A DNA stretch of 64,000 nt from Eonycteris spelaea. Its lineage: Eukaryota; Chordata; Mammalia; Chiroptera; Pteropodidae. The position numbers and the translations under genes were made by a program. This document shows positions 22,401 through 36,004 of this stretch, one piece after another. Below the pieces are notes generated by a model. That model was not told the origin of the DNA and did not search any database. It worked only from the letters and a program-made list of their open reading frames with translations. The stretch's first letter is position 1. Each line of letters starts with the position of its first letter. The DNA lies in the NCBI GenBank assembly GCA_003508835.1, contig PUFA01000014.1:124001-188000 (forward strand). Reading direction: 5' to 3'.

Positions 22401-25369
22401 GTGAGGCAGTGAATCCACTGGAAACGGGGTCTGGGGTCCTCCCGGACCGGCCAGGCAGCGTCTGCTCTGGATGACGAGGCGAAAGCTGGTGACTCTGAAT
22501 GAGGACACAGTGCCGGCAACGAGCAAGACTGCGGTCAAGGCAGGGAGGCAGGGAGGCAGGGCCGAGCGCCATGCTGCGTTCCCAACGACTGGGGTCGGCG
22601 TGTGAGGCAGCATCCGCAGAGAGGCTGGCAGAGGGGACACCCGTCAGAGGGAGGCGAGTCAGGAGCACTGAGCACTGATCATCGGGGCACTTCTAACACA
22701 GGCAAGAAATGACGACGCCCAGGAAGCTACGAGGGGAGCAGGGGGAGACGACACCCTCGTTTCTACGTTCTGGAACCCTGGACGCACACGTCTGGCCCCA
22801 TGCTTGCTCAGGGGCGCGCGGCCCCCAGAACGTCCACAGCCCACACACGGGGACACTGTGGGTGCAGTGACCTCCTAGATGCCCTGAATAACCAGTGAAG
22901 GAAGACTCTCCAGAGCCGGCAAACGAGGGACAGGCCACAAGACGGTGAGACCACAGGACTCCCACAGGCAGTGACGGACGTGTCCACTCTGTCAGCAACA
23001 GGCAAGCGCATGGAATCCAAAAATAAAACCGCACTAGACTCCCTTATAAAACAGCTAACAAGTACATTTCTGCTAAAAACTGGTAAATAAAAGGAAAGGA
23101 GTGTAATGAAATTTCTAGTGTATGAAAAATTGATTCGGATTTTCTGAAAAGATTTTAAAATTTTCTTTCCAGAACTTAATTTAAAAATCTAGTGTGTAGA
23201 AGGTCAGTCCAAAGTCCCCTACTGAAAACATAACCGTGAGCAATCACCCTGAGGAAGACTGGCAAGTGACAGTCACGTGCACGGAGGCCACCGTCAGCCC
23301 TAGCAACGCACAGACTGCAGGGCAGCTGAATAAGGAGTGCGCTGCAAGCCCGGGGAATACGGTAGGCATCAGCAGGGCCTCTCCAAACCCTCAGAGCAGA
23401 CAAAATTGAAGGTAAACAGCACTAAACAGGCAAGGCTGGAGGTGCGCCCACCGAGACATGCAAATCGTGCCGGCCCTCCCTCCCGAGTCTGCAGGGATGC
23501 AGTCTGCGGGGTGTCAGCAGAGCGTCCCACACGCACCCAGCAGCTATCAAAGGGACGAGGTGCTTTTAAGAGGGAAAACCTGATCTTTAGCAGGAAAACG
23601 CTGTAACCACCAGCGAGGCATTCTTCTTTGATCGTCTTCAAAGCTCTCCCAGAGTCAGGTCCTGCATGCTCCCAGCTGATGCCCCACTCCCGCTGTCAGG
23701 ACCGGGAGCCCCCAGAGAGGGCAGGGCTGCTCCTGGTCACCTGGCTGCGGCTCAGCCACTGCCCTCACATGGCCGTTGGGGCCGCAGCCTCATGCCTGCA
23801 TTCCACAGCCCAGGGACGGAGGCCTGGCGCCCATGTGCCCAGCTCACACACCTTGGCACAGCAGGCCAGAGTCGGGGGGAAGTGAAAAGTCCTGCCTCAG
23901 ATGACAGCCCTTCACTTCCTGAGAAGTCACGGATTTGTGTCTTTAAGTCCCATCTGGGGCCACTGTCTGTTTTTCGCATGTGACACGAGTGCTACCGGTG
24001 CTTAGTGAGGTTAAGGGATTTGGGGGCAGGTGGACAGAGAGGCAGGGCCACACGGCAGGTGAGCTGTGGTGAGGGGTCACCCTGCTCAGCTCAGGGGCCC
24101 TGGCTGGGGCCAGTCTGCACCACGGCGGGGGCCGGAGGGCTGCAGTGCAGAGGGAGCCGCGGGCTGTGCTTAGAGGCTGTGGCTGGCAGTTGGGCGCAGG
24201 CTCGGCCGGCTCGGGGGAGACGAGGCGGAGCCCAGCTCCGCGGGGCCATCCTGATCCAGGCGGGCCGAGGCGGGCACACCAGCCCAAAACGCGTCTACAA
24301 AGCCTTTCAGACGGCCCCTGGGCAGCGCCGAGACTAGTGACCCGGCCTGGACCACAGAGAGGGAACACGGGACAGAGGCTGCCCCGGGGCAGGGTCCCGA
24401 CCCGCCTCCGCCACCCCGCGCCAGTGTGGCGCCCCGTGCCTGGAGACGCGGAGGGTCCTGGCAGGCGATGCTTCACGGGGACAGGCTCCCCACTGCAATG
24501 GCTGGATGTGGGGAGGTGGAGGTGAGGGGGGGGTGATGCCCAGAGACGAGGCGGACGGGAGCAGTGGCGTCCGCGCCTGCCCGCCCATGTGCTCTGGCGG
24601 TGCGTGGTTAAGGGAGTCATCGTGGTGAAAGTCGGGCCTGTCACTCGGTTCCTGGCACACCCAGAGCTCCCTACTCTGGGGGAACCCAGGCCCCTGGAAA
24701 GGGCCCTGAAACACCGCCGAAGAACACGGTGACCATTGCTGCACGCCCTCCCAGAGGGGCCCAGGCACATCGCAGGGGGCTGCGCCGGGGCGGGGGGGGC
24801 TGGACCTGGGAACGGACACTGTCCGGGGCTCGCCACGTCGCCCGTCCAGCATGCGCCTGTGCCGCGGCGGGGCCAGCACGCCCCCAACTCCCAACATGCA
24901 GACACTCGGCACTGGCCGGTCCCCACAGGGCTCCCACGCCATGCGCTGCAGAGCCGCCCGTGACAGGGAGGACAGTGACAGGAGCTGCTGGAGGCGGTGG
25001 CCAGAGGCAGCATGGCCGCCCTGCGGGGTGGAGAGCCGGTCACCACCACCGAGGTCCTGCCCGGGGCTGGCTGGCACAGCTCCCCGCTACCTCGCTGGGT
25101 GGGCCTGTGCAGCAGGCAGGAGTCAGGCGACGCGGTGGACCCGTCGGGCAGGGGACACCCGCTGCCCTCTGAGCTGTGCTGTCGTGACAGGCGCAGAAGG
25201 CTCAGCCCTTGGCTTCGGAGACCCAGATACCGACCCAGCATTTGCGTTCTCAGTGCCAGTCTGGAAGGGCCACCAGCATCCAGGCGCTGTCCCCGGCAGG
25301 GACAAAAGCTCACAGCCCTGGCAAGCCCGCATCAGTGCTCTCGGCTTCCCACCAGCATTTCCACCAGGG

Positions 25370-25450
25370 CGGGTGCTGCATGCCCGCTGGCCAGATCTGG
25401 CCCGCTGCCTGTTTCTGAACGGCCCGTGAGCTAAGGATGGCTTTGCACTC
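25370..25450. mobile_element. hAT-type non-autonomous transposon remnant
   Basis: The GGCCAGATCTGGCCCGCTGCC stretch, followed by CTGTTTCTGAACGGCCCG and GAGCTAAGGATGG, resembles the end of mammalian hAT elements that carry a 'ggcccgccgcctgtttttgt' type sequence. It is short and diverged. Confidence 0.5.
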
Positions 25451-27529
25451 TGAAGAGGCGCACAAGCAAACAAGGCCGCGCACGAGGAAGAGGCCGCGTG
25501 GCCCACACAGCCCGACACAGCTGCAAGCTGGGCCTCCCGTCGGCTCCGCTCCGGGGCGCCGCGGACCCCTCCAGCACCCCTCCGTGTCAGCCGGCTCAGT
25601 CCAGGGCTCTGGGGGGACACTGCAGGACCCCGCCACGGGGTCCGAGTGGGGTACCCTGAGGCTGTTTGGGGAGCTCAGCCCAGAATGGGCCCGGGATCCC
25701 CAAACTTCTGTGACCCGCTGTCACTGCTGGTGATCCCCTTTCCATGGCCCTCTCGAGGCAGTGCCGGCCCCGAGGCGCCCGCCACCCCCGCTCCGGGGCC
25801 TCGAGCCCAGGCCAGCACTCTGGTGCCCCTGCAGGCCCTGCACGACCCTGCCCCAGGCCCCAGGCTTCCCAGCTAGAACTCGGGGGGCAGGCCCTGCCCG
25901 CCTAGCAGCTGCAGACCGGCTCCCACCGGGCCAGCTGCGACCTCGTCTGCTGTCCAGCGGGCCACACCGCACCTTCTCCAACTCAGTGTGCGCCCGCAGG
26001 TCCCCCCCCACCCCGTCGCTGAGCCCTAAGGGAGTATACGGGGGCCCGCCACCCTGTGGTCGTAGCGGGGAAGCCCTATACTGAAGTTCACTGCTGGCCC
26101 CATGCCACACACCCCGACCCCATCCACAGACCTGGGCGGCAGGGACACAGCAGGGGGCGGGGACAGCATGCAGCTGGACATGTGGCTGGGCTTAGCACGG
26201 AGCACCTCAGATGCCCACACGAAGGGGGTGTTCAGCCTGGGGAACCCCAGGGCCCCAGCCTGCACGTGAGTGCTCCTGAGAGTCCAGCCACCTGGAACAT
26301 GTTGGGGTGTCTTTGCCACAAGGATGCCCAACTCTCGGTGGCAGCACACAGCACGCCGACCACGAGGCTCTGACGCTGCACCCTGCCCCGCCGGCAGCCA
26401 GCTGGCGGGGCCCTGCCCGGGGCACCCCCACTGCACTCGGTGTCCCAGGCCGCCGAGAGAGCACACTTGCACACGGGCCTTGACCCAGCGGCCCCCGGCG
26501 GCGGCACATCCTCGCCCTGGCTCAGAAAGGGGACGTGGGTGACGCGCACCGAGGGGCACAGGGCCGACATCCTCCCCAAGCCCCAGCTGCCACTCAGCCG
26601 TCCCACGCTGTCCTAGACCCCCAGAGACGTTTGCACCGTAACTGGACGTCGCGTAGCCCTGCCGCTGCCCAGGCTTCGCTGGCCTGTCCCCGAGGCCCCG
26701 CGGACGTCCTCAGACCCGGGGCCCCACACTGCCCACGGGCGCTGGGGATGCTGCTGCGAACCTCCCCACACCACCGGTCGTCAGCAGGAGCCAGCAGGGG
26801 TTCTGGAGACGCCCAGAGCCCCTGTCCCTAGGCTCTTCCCCCCGCCCACTCCCACTGGCACCCTGGCAGGGAGCCGGCCAGCGACGGCCAGGCCCAGGCC
26901 CCTCTCCTGCCACCCCTGCAGCTTGGCCTGGCTGGTCCACCAGGCGGTCCTTTTGCTTCACGGGGAGGTGGCAGACACTGTCCTCCAAAAGGGCCAGCTC
27001 CTGGCCACCTGAGCAGTCATCCCATCTCTAACCCAAGCCCCGGCGGGCCGGGAAGCCCCAGGGGCCCAGACGGAAGCGGGGTGTGAGCCTGCATCAGCGC
27101 CCTGAGCACCCCCACCCTGCATGCAGCCACTCCTCTGCGTTCCCACAAGGAAGTGGGGGACACTCTCTTGACATCCAAGGGCTGGCTTTCCAGATGATGA
27201 CCCACCCACGGTCTCATTAAAATGCAGAAAGCGGTGCGTCATCACCTTGGACAAACGTGGCACCACCTCGCCTGCAGACGGACTTTTCAAGTCTCCATTA
27301 TAAACGGCTCTGACACCAGCCACATCAAAAATTAACCTGCCCCCAAAACCTCACACTTACTTGGTAATTGACTGATTTGCTGACTAATATGTTTAGCTTC
27401 CTAATATTTTGCCCCAGGATGAAATATCAGTACCTTCCTATAAAAAAAGCTAATCAACACGATTTACACGTAAAAATGCTTTTCTTTGGTAAATACTGGG
27501 GAGAGGTGGGAACGGCCTCACGTTTAGAG

Positions 27530-27680
27530 CCCAAGGAGGCAGTGTGGGCTAAACCCCACGGCAGCTCGGAGCCTCGGTCTCCCCAGCTGCGAGGCGGGGA
27601 CCTCCGGCGGCCTGCTGGGGCTTCTGAGATGAGGTGAGGTGGAAACGGGGTGCCTGTGTTACACTGTCCGTGACAGCAGT
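27530..27680. mobile_element. MIR-like SINE remnant
   Basis: Contains a GC-shifted version of the MIR segment 'gagcctcagtttccccatctg' and the following region. Strongly diverged. Confidence 0.45.
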
Positions 27681-29329
27681 GAGCGGGGGCACGGCGCAGG
27701 GTGCTGAGTGGTCCCCCGGCCTGTCTGCAGAGAGCCCCCTACGTCACGGCTGACGCGCCAGGCTGAGAAGCCAATCCAATCCACGCCACGCAATTTCACA
27801 CACGCGGCGTGGGGAGTCTGGGTTCGTGCCGCACCACACCCCAATGATTGGCTGGAACGGAACGGGGTTGGTGTCGGCGGGGCGGGCCCCAAGTTCAAAC
27901 TCCACAACGCCTGAAAACGTGCATTTCATATTCGACATGCAGAAAAGACAGCCAGCGAGCGCCAGCGGGCACAGCGTCACTCAAAGGGGGACGTCCCCGC
28001 GTCGACTTTGGAAGGCACGGGAATTCCGGGGCAAACCCGCAGACACCACAGTCCTTGGAGCCTCGTGCTGCATTTGTGCGGGCAGCCGTCACATGGCCCA
28101 CGCGCCCGGCCCACTTTCGTCCGTGCCAGGCTGGGGCACCTCTCCCTGCGCGGCCCTGGTGAGGCGGCCAGCCCGCCCGGCACCGCCATGCTGCGCCCAC
28201 AGCCCTGGCCCTGGCTGAGGGCTGCTCTGGACAGGGTGAGGGGATCGGGTCGACCAGTCTGCAGCAAACACCAAACCCCACAGGCTCCAACTAGCCCGGC
28301 ATTTCCCTCCGCCACGTGCAAATCCAAACACACCCCGCATTGTGGTCCCCGTCTACACAGTCATCTGGTTCATTCCCTCGCGTTTAACCTTGAAACTCAA
28401 CTGCACTGCCCCCCCATCGGAGCCCGCAGACAGCCGTGGGCCGAGGCCGCCGTGCCGGCTCCTGGCGGGGGTGCGCCTTGATGGGCTTGGGACAGAGCCA
28501 GCTGGCTGTGTGACACCGTTGCCTGGGGAACGGCCACTGAAGTGTGTGCTCGAGCTGGCACGGAGGCCCTCTGCAGCCCGCCGTGCCGCAGTGTGCAAGG
28601 GGAAGCCCAGCTGGTGCCCATTAAGGGGCTCGGCGCGGCGGAGACGAGGAGCGGCTTCCAGAAGCCTCTTCCCACTGGCAAACAGGCTTATCTCGCTGCC
28701 TTGCTAATGAACACAGCGACCCCCAGCCACCCAAACAGAGCACGGAGAGCGGCCGGGGGGGAGGCGCTCCTACCACAGAGCCAGGACCGGAGATGCAGGC
28801 CGCCCCGCCGCCCCGCCGCCCCGCGGGCGACCCCCCCTCACATACGGGAGGCTCTTTCCTCTCCTCCCTTCTCTCAAAATGGCTCAAAATTCAGGAAGTG
28901 TGGTGGGTTCTGAATAGGCCGAAGTAAACAGCTGATTTTAAACACACCTATTTGCTCCTCAGTCTTTTTAAAAACGCACAGGGCAAATGTTCTGGAATCT
29001 GGATCCCCATGGCATAAACGTGAAATTTAAAAAGTTCCGTGAGGGAGCCTGGTGACATTTTACATATTCATAGCATTTTTCATCTGGCAGCCTCCAAGTG
29101 CTCAGGTCTTTACAAATACCCAAGGTGACCCACTCGGTCGCAAGGTGCAATTTTCACGTGACGGCCTGCTGACAAGCACCTGAAGCAGAACCTGGGACGC
29201 GGGTGGGGCAGCTCGTTTTGAGGGTGCCAGAGATTCCACAGGAACAACCCTTCCCCTGCACCCGGCCACCCCCAGCCCCCCCCCCACAATGTGCACAGGA
29301 AACCGAAACGAAGGGGCGAATGCAGTGGA

Positions 29330-29470
29330 TAAACAGACTCCGGAGCGGGGCGGACGGCGCTCAAACCCCAGCTCCAGGAGTGTGGCTCTGGGACGCTGGC
29401 AGGCGTTTTCCTCAGCAGAAAGGGAACACGGCGTCACGGAGTGGGACTCATGGGCTGAAGACCGCGGAGC
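29330..29470 (+). mobile_element. MIR SINE remnant
   Basis: Shows, in order, the MIR features of an exon-like 'aaccccagctcc' block, 'tgtggctctggga' and 'ttttcctcagcagaaag'. The match is to the MIR core from memory; divergence is high. Confidence 0.5.
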
Positions 29471-31204
29471 GCAGCCTCAGCGAAGACATGCGTGAGCGGC
29501 GAGGCCCGCTTGCCCCCCGTGCCGCTGTCCACGGTGCTGGTGCTGAGGCGCCTCCACCCGGAGCCCGTCTGTGCCAGTGCAGCCGCCGGCCTCTTCCTCC
29601 CCCGCCCCGCCTGTGGGGTCCGCCACCGCACGCCGCCCCTTCTGGTCTGGGTCTGGGCGAACCTCTGGCTCCGCTGAGCCCCGCCCCGCCTGGACCCTCC
29701 CCCCCAGCCCCCCAACCCTCCCCCTGCTGCCTCCATGCTGCTCCCGCATGGAGCACACGGCTTCTCCTTCCTTCCAGCACCCTTTATGGCTGGGGGAGCC
29801 ACAGGACTCGTTTGGCCAGTGCGTGCAGAGTAAAAGTGACGGCAGCAGCCTCGGAGGGAGGAGCTCTGTCCCTGCACTGCAGGTGACACACTGGGTGGTG
29901 TCTTCTCTCAGCCTGGGCAGCAGGACAAGGAGCCAGGAGCAGAGCCCAGCACACCAGAGCACAGGCGGCAGGAAGAGGAGAAAAGGTGGCTGGGGGGGCG
30001 GGGAGGCCCTGGATTTGGCCACCAAGAGACCACGGGGCTGCCAAGGCCACACGGAACTACCCAGAGACCCAGACTCTCTCCGAGAAGCCCTTCTAAAACA
30101 AAAGCTCAGTCACGGACAAGAGGTCTGCACGTAGTTTTAGAACAAAAGATATGTGCGCGCGGATTTTAGAACAAGATGTGCGTGTGCACGGATTCCCAGA
30201 CAGCTCTGGCTACGAGAGCAAAATGCGAAAGGGGCGTCCACCAAGCAGAGCCGGCCACACGGGGCCCCCGAGCACCGCAGACAGTGGGCCGGGGGCGCGG
30301 GCGCTACACCCAGGCTCCCAGCTCAGCCGGCCCACAGCCTCCGCCTCCGGCTTCACGTCCACGAGTGCCGGAGACCCCAGCCCCAGGTGGAGGGCACAGC
30401 CTCAGCCCCGCGGAGCTGGACGCTTGCTCTCACCCTGGGAGCCCCGCACCACAGCGGGCAGACGCTGAGCGGCCACACTGCCAGGCCACGAGGCGGCGTC
30501 ATGTCCTCCCAGCCAAAGCCGGCGCCCACCTCTGGGTGCGGGAGCGAGTGCGCCCTGCCAGCACCCCAGCTGCCCCACCTGGGCCTCCTGGCCGGGCCCC
30601 AGGCATGTGGTGCAGCGGCGAGCCAGGCCGGTAACACCCGCCTGACCCTGCCCCTCAACCCCACGCACACGACAGGGCTGGCTTCACGCGGCTAAGAGTC
30701 GACATTCACAAGCCAGAGGGCGTTTGGTAACTGCTGTCGTCACGTGGGCCTGCATGTGACGTCCACGTTTACACCACTGTCACTGACAGTGCGTCACCAC
30801 TAGCTTCCACGGACTTCCGGTGGCAGAAGCTAAAAACTTCAGGAGCCCGGGAGGGAGCAGAGGAGGAGCAGGGCAGAGGCCTGGCTGGGAGGCCGTCCTG
30901 CCAGGAGTGTCCGGGGGGTGTGGGACGACAGAGGTGAGGGACATGCTGGCTTTCATGATCTGGAGACGCTGCGGCGGCCAAACCAGCAGCATGTGTCCTG
31001 AGCTGTCCCCTGGCTTCACATTCGCACCGTGGGGAGCATTTCCGGAAGCATGCAGGAAAGGCCGCGTGCTCTGGGGGCGGCAGGTGCCCTATAACCCCGG
31101 GCCCTATGGAGCGCCTGGCGGGCCAGGCACCAGAACCCTCCGGAAAGGCACCCACAGAGCCCTGGCTCTTATGGTGCCAGGTGCCCGGTAGACCCACGAC
31201 CCGG

Positions 31205-31320
31205 ATATTCGTCTGAGGTGCAGACAAGGAAGCCGCAGCTCAGAGAAGCGGCCTGCCCGAGGGCGCGCGGGCCCTGAGCGCAGATGCGGCCCAGACCTGA
31301 CCCCTGAGCCAAGCCGGACA
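31205..31320. mobile_element. MIR SINE remnant, GC-enriched
   Basis: The sequence 'gtgcagacaaggaagccgcagctcagagaagcggcctgcccgag' tracks the MIR core (cagatgaggaaactgaggctcagagaggttaagtgacttgcccaag) with many A/T to G/C changes. Confidence 0.6.
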
Positions 31321-31514
31321 CGCTCCTGTGGAAGCGCGCGGTGCTGACGGACGCGCCAGCGCGGGAGGAGCGCGCAGCTGCGGGCACTGAAACTCCGCCC
31401 CGCGTGCGCAGGCGCCTGGCGGTGGGTACGCGGTGGCGTGTGCTGGGTGGACGCAGGAAGCAGTTGGACGGACGACAGACACTGGCTCTGCACGCAGCCG
31501 GCACGGACCCACCT

Positions 31515-31529
31515 CCCCCCCCCCCCCCC
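31515..31529 (+). repeat. Poly-C run (15 C)
   Basis: Fifteen consecutive C on the plus strand. A likely site of length errors. Confidence 0.95.
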
Positions 31530-32314
31530 GGCTCACCCGAACGCCGGACAATGCGGGGCGCCCCAGGAAGGCGCGGCGGCCCTTCCCTCCCGCCCACGAC
31601 TCCCTGTCCACCCGACTGCTGACCCGCCCCCCTGCACACTGCGTGGACACGGCCACTGCACCGAGGACGTTGCACGCGCCGTCCGCGGGGTGTGCCGAGG
31701 GCGCGCGAACCCCCAGCCGGCCCTCGGGGCTCGTCTCTAACGAGCGCGCGTCCAATGCGGCGCTGGGCCTCTCCGGAGACGACGCTGAGCGGGTGACGAG
31801 GGCGCCCGGGGGACCGCGGCACGCAGGCGGCCGGCCGTGGCCCTCGGCGCTGCTGCTTCGCTCCTGCCTCCCAGTTTCCACGATGAAAAACAAGGAAACA
31901 AGGAGCGTTATGTTTCAACCACATCCACGAACTGGGTACCCAGGTCCTCACAAACACAGATCGCTCTCATCACTAAACACACCCGCTCCAAGCAAACACT
32001 GAATTTGACGTATATTTGGGGACTCATTAGTAGTTTCAGAAATTTTCTTTAAAATTATCCAAGTCCTTCAAAAGCCACCACGGGGTAGACAAACCGACGA
32101 CTGAGAAATGCCAAACAGCACAGCAGTAGAAAGGCCTTCCAACATTCAGTCTTCCAGGGCATTTGGAAAGTTCTGTTACTTCTCTGACTGGCAGTGTCAA
32201 ACAAATAACAGTTATTAACGATTAAATATTGATAATAAAAAACAAAAAGGACTCCCGATTACAAAGCCAGGCCACCACTGTAGTCCCTGGAAGAAGAGAT
32301 GTGTGGACTGGAAC

Positions 32315-32331
32315 CTGTTGCTAAGCAACAG
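32315..32331. promoter_or_regulatory. Perfect 17-bp X-box palindrome (RFX-type)
   Basis: CTGTTGCT-A-AGCAACAG is a perfect inverted repeat of 8-bp arms around one base. It contains GTTGCTAAGCAAC, an RFX-type X-box. It is in intron 3, about 27 kb from the other X-box in intron 6. Occupancy is not known. Confidence 0.5.
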
Positions 32332-33336
32332 AACAGCCGCCCTCTCCCCCCCCCACATCCCGCGGCCCTCCCCCAGGTGTCCGTGGGTGGCCCTGTCAGC
32401 AGTGTCTGGGGTGGCAGATCCCAGTGGACGATACCTCGGAGCTGCCACCAGAAGGCACGGCCAGTCGGTGGCCTATGAGGCACAGCGGCACCTGGATGTG
32501 CCCACCCCCTAAAAACAGGCGGGTCTCGTTCAGAAGGTGATGCAGCCACATGCGCTCTCTGAGCGTCTAGGGCAGGGGGCTTTTTAAAGGCGACCCCACA
32601 CAGTGGGTCACGCTCTCACAGACGGGGAGCGGCAGGGCCCTCCCGCGCGCAGAGCGGGGTGCACACGCGGCCCACCCTTGGTGGAGCCTGGGCGCAGCAC
32701 CGGCACACGTCCCCAGCGTCCCTCCTCGGCCACACGCCACCTGCGCCACAAGAACGCACCCCACCCCCCACCAGCGCCTGCACCCAGCGCCTGCACGTCC
32801 GGCACCTCCTTTCAAACCCGGGACTTCCCCACACTGCCCAGCCCGCAGGAGCCCGAGCTGCCGCTCTGCTCTCCTCCGCCGCACGGGGTGCGCTGTCATC
32901 CGCGCGCTGGTCCTCGCGAGGCAGGCGGGAAACAGTTTCTGCGGACTGCCGGTCCCCCTCCTGCTGCGGCTGACCTCCTGCGCCCGCCCCTCTGCCACCT
33001 CCCTCATCGGCCGTCCTCTGGCCGTCCTCTCCTTCTATCCGGGCTGGCTCCCAAATCTGGTTCCAAAACAAAGGCCACCGGCCCCAGGGTCCTCTCCCTC
33101 TGTGCAGACAAAGCACGGGGGCAACATGGGAGGGACCAGAGTCACCTCCACAACCAAAGGCAGGAACCATCCAGGGATCCTAAGACCCTCACCTTGCCGG
33201 GGCGGGTGCTGTGGACCCTGACAGCTGCCTCTCCTGCCCCCACGCTGCTCTGGCTCCGCAGGACTCCCTTCTCTGCCCCTGTTCGCCATGCACCTTGGGC
33301 CCCTCAGCTCTGAACGCGGCAGAGATGCTGACCGTG

Positions 33337-33540
33337 CCCCACGTCCCCTCCGCCAGCCCCGCACGCCCTCCGCCCGCCCCACGTCCCCTCCGCCAGCCCC
33401 GTGAACCCTCCGCCGGCCCCTTGTCCACTCCGCCAGCCCCACGTCTCCTCCGCCAGCCCCGTGAACCCTCCGCCGGCCCCTCGTCCCTCCGCCAGCCCCA
33501 CGTCCCTCCGCCGGCCCCGCCTCCCCTCCGCCGGCCCTAG
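33337..33540. repeat. 20-bp minisatellite with 60-bp higher order
   Basis: Ten units of 19-20 bp of the form CCCC-N3-4-CCCCTCCGCCAG/GG. Units 3-5 (ACG, GTG, TTG types) are followed by units 6-8 in the same order (ACG, GTG, TCG), so a 60-bp block was duplicated after the 20-bp array arose. Units 8 and 9 lost one base. Confidence 0.93.
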
Positions 33541-34110
33541 AGTCCAGCACTGAGCCCTGAGCTGGCCCCGCCGTGTCCTCGGTGCCACAGCTCCGCGACA
33601 GCCCACAGCCACCGCATCAGCGCCCTCTCCCGGATATTCACACACACGCAGAATGCTGCTAGTTCCGCCGCCCCACCCCCACTTCTCATGGGACAGCCGA
33701 AGCCCCCGCCAGCCCCACCACGGCTCGGCTTTGCCCTCTACCAGCATCTCCTCTCCACATCCCAACCACCTGCTTTCTCCCTGAGCCCACAGCACTGACA
33801 CCAGCTGCCACGCGCCACGTACTCTCCTGGTCAGTCTGGGTCTGGTCCCCGCCCCCAGGGATGGCAGGCCCGGGCGAGGGCTTCGTGCTCCCACGGACCC
33901 GATGCTCCCAGAGAAGCGAGCTCCATAGCCTCTTCGGAAGGGCTGCTGGGCACCTCGCCCCTCCCGTCCGCAGCCCCACCCTCTACCATCCTTAGCGCCC
34001 AGCCGCAGCGCCCCGAGCCCCCACCTCCCACGTGAGCCCACCCCTCCCGACACCGGCCACCGCAGCCCAGGACTGCAAGCTCTGCCGGAGCGCCGCCTCC
34101 CGGACTCCGC

Positions 34111-34136
34111 ACATGCACGCACGCACGCACGCACGC
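34111..34136. repeat. (GCAC)n microsatellite
   Basis: About six tandem GCAC units at the end of a GC-rich block. Confidence 0.9.
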
Positions 34137-35992
34137 TGACGCTGTCTCCGGCGAGTGGCACAGGCAGGACTCCCAGAAGCCTGCCCCACCTCTGAGGCGC
34201 GACGCCCTCGGCTGCCCAGCGCCGGCTCACACTCTCCTCTGCTGCAAAGGACGCTGGCATTCCCGCTCTGCTACTGTCCTCACAGCCTAGCTCCGTGAGG
34301 GCGCCTGTCTGACGCGAGGCCACAGCTCCGCTGAGAATGGAGCCTGGCACGTGGCACATGCTGAGTAACGGATGCGAATGAAAACTGATGACATGTCACG
34401 TAAAGCACACAAAGATGGTAAGAATTGCAAAACACTTTTTTACATGCAGAAGGATACAAAATGATGATCCCTCATTAAAAATGCAAGTTTGCATGGACAT
34501 GTGATGGTGACTGGGTGCAAAGAGTTGTCACTTGGGGAGTCGAATGCTCCCAGGAACTTAAGCCACAGTAAAGAGAAAACTTCTTCCCTAAGACGTGGCC
34601 ACAGCGATCAACCACAGCTCACGCTTCTTTAGAAACTTCTCCTAAAGCTATCAAGTGACTCGGTCCCACAGCAGCGTACCAGCGGGCCACCTGTGCCGCC
34701 TCCAGGTGCCCCATGGCTCCCCAAGGAGGACGGGAAGGGAGCCGGGGCAACGTAGGGCAGAGGCAAGGAGGGAGCAGAAAGAGGGACAAAATGTCCTCAA
34801 AATGCAGGGGGGCAGGCATGTCTGGGATGCAAAGCGGACGCCCCCTGCTGTGCGACTGAGCAGACTTGCCGTGATGGGGGAGGGGAGGGGAGCACGGGTC
34901 ACGGGGGCGCTGGACAGTGCAGGAAGCAGCCAGCCGGGTGAGCTCTTCCCCGCGCCAGGAGCCAGCCCGTGTTCTAATCAGGAAGCAAAGCAAGCCCAAG
35001 GCCCTAAGAGCCCAGCTGTGGCACGACGAGGACACTCGGAGGACCGAAGCCCGGTCCCCATGGCAGCAGGGCTGGCCAGGGGTAGACCACTCGGGGCAGA
35101 ACCACAGTCACACCCAGCATCACGACCAGGCATCTGGAGGTCAGGAATTCAATTTTTTTGTAATGAGGATTCACGTCGATGCAAAATGGGATGGCATCTC
35201 ATGTGAACAGTGCACAGTTCATTACATACCTGAACGCCTTCTCTGTATCCGATTCTGCTAGGCACTGAATATTTATAACTTACCTCCTTTCGAAGGGGAC
35301 CTAGGAAAGAGGGCTACTCGCTAAATGCACTATGACATAGATCAAAATCATATTACAAAAAATAAGATGTCATATTTTTAAATTTTATGTAAATACGTAC
35401 GTACAATAGTTTTAGAAAGAAGCCGCATGCATGCATGTTTGGTAGGTAACGCATTTCAAACGTCAGGGGTGAAACACGAGGGAGTGTGTGTGAGGAGCTG
35501 TACCCTGTACTTCCACGCCTTCTCTCGTCCAATCGATACAACAGATGTTTTCATATCAAGGCAGCAGCATCACTTTGTAAACAGGGAAACCAAAGTTCCT
35601 AAACCCTGACTATCCTGCCAGTTTCCCGATTGTCATGGAGAGCACACGACAAGATGTCACCCGGAGGGAGCTGGCCTGGATGTCACCCGGGGGAGCTGCG
35701 CCACACGCCCACGGCCAGCGCCACAGCGAGCGGCACCATCAGGGTCCGGTGGGATCACCGCCCGACTCAGCCTGTCTGCGCCCTGGTGCTGCGGCCACGC
35801 CAGGGCACGGTTCTGGGCACCTACTGGTGGACAAAGGTCTTTAGTCAGCAGTTTCGGTTCTGGGTACCTGCGAAAGACCGTCGGGGACAGTTTGAAGTTC
35901 CTGGCGCTGGTGCCCTCATGCGAACTGCTCTGACTCACAGAGTGGCCGGGCCAGAGCCCTGCGAGGGGCTCGGGTGACGCTGCCGTGCCACT

Positions 35993-36004
35993 GGGGGGGG
36001 GGGG
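35993..36004 (+). repeat. Poly-G run (12 G)
   Basis: Twelve consecutive G on the plus strand in intron 3. Confidence 0.95.

Noticed and set aside
23943..25313. A 456-residue open frame on the minus strand in intron 3
   Set aside because: The longest frame in the window, but low-complexity with Cys/Ser/Pro/Gly/Arg, overlapped by other long frames, and with no recognised homology. Most likely chance openness in GC-rich DNA. A protein search would settle it.
33304..34359. A 351-residue minus-strand frame
   Set aside because: Runs through the 20-bp minisatellite; Gly/Ala/Arg repeats without a domain.
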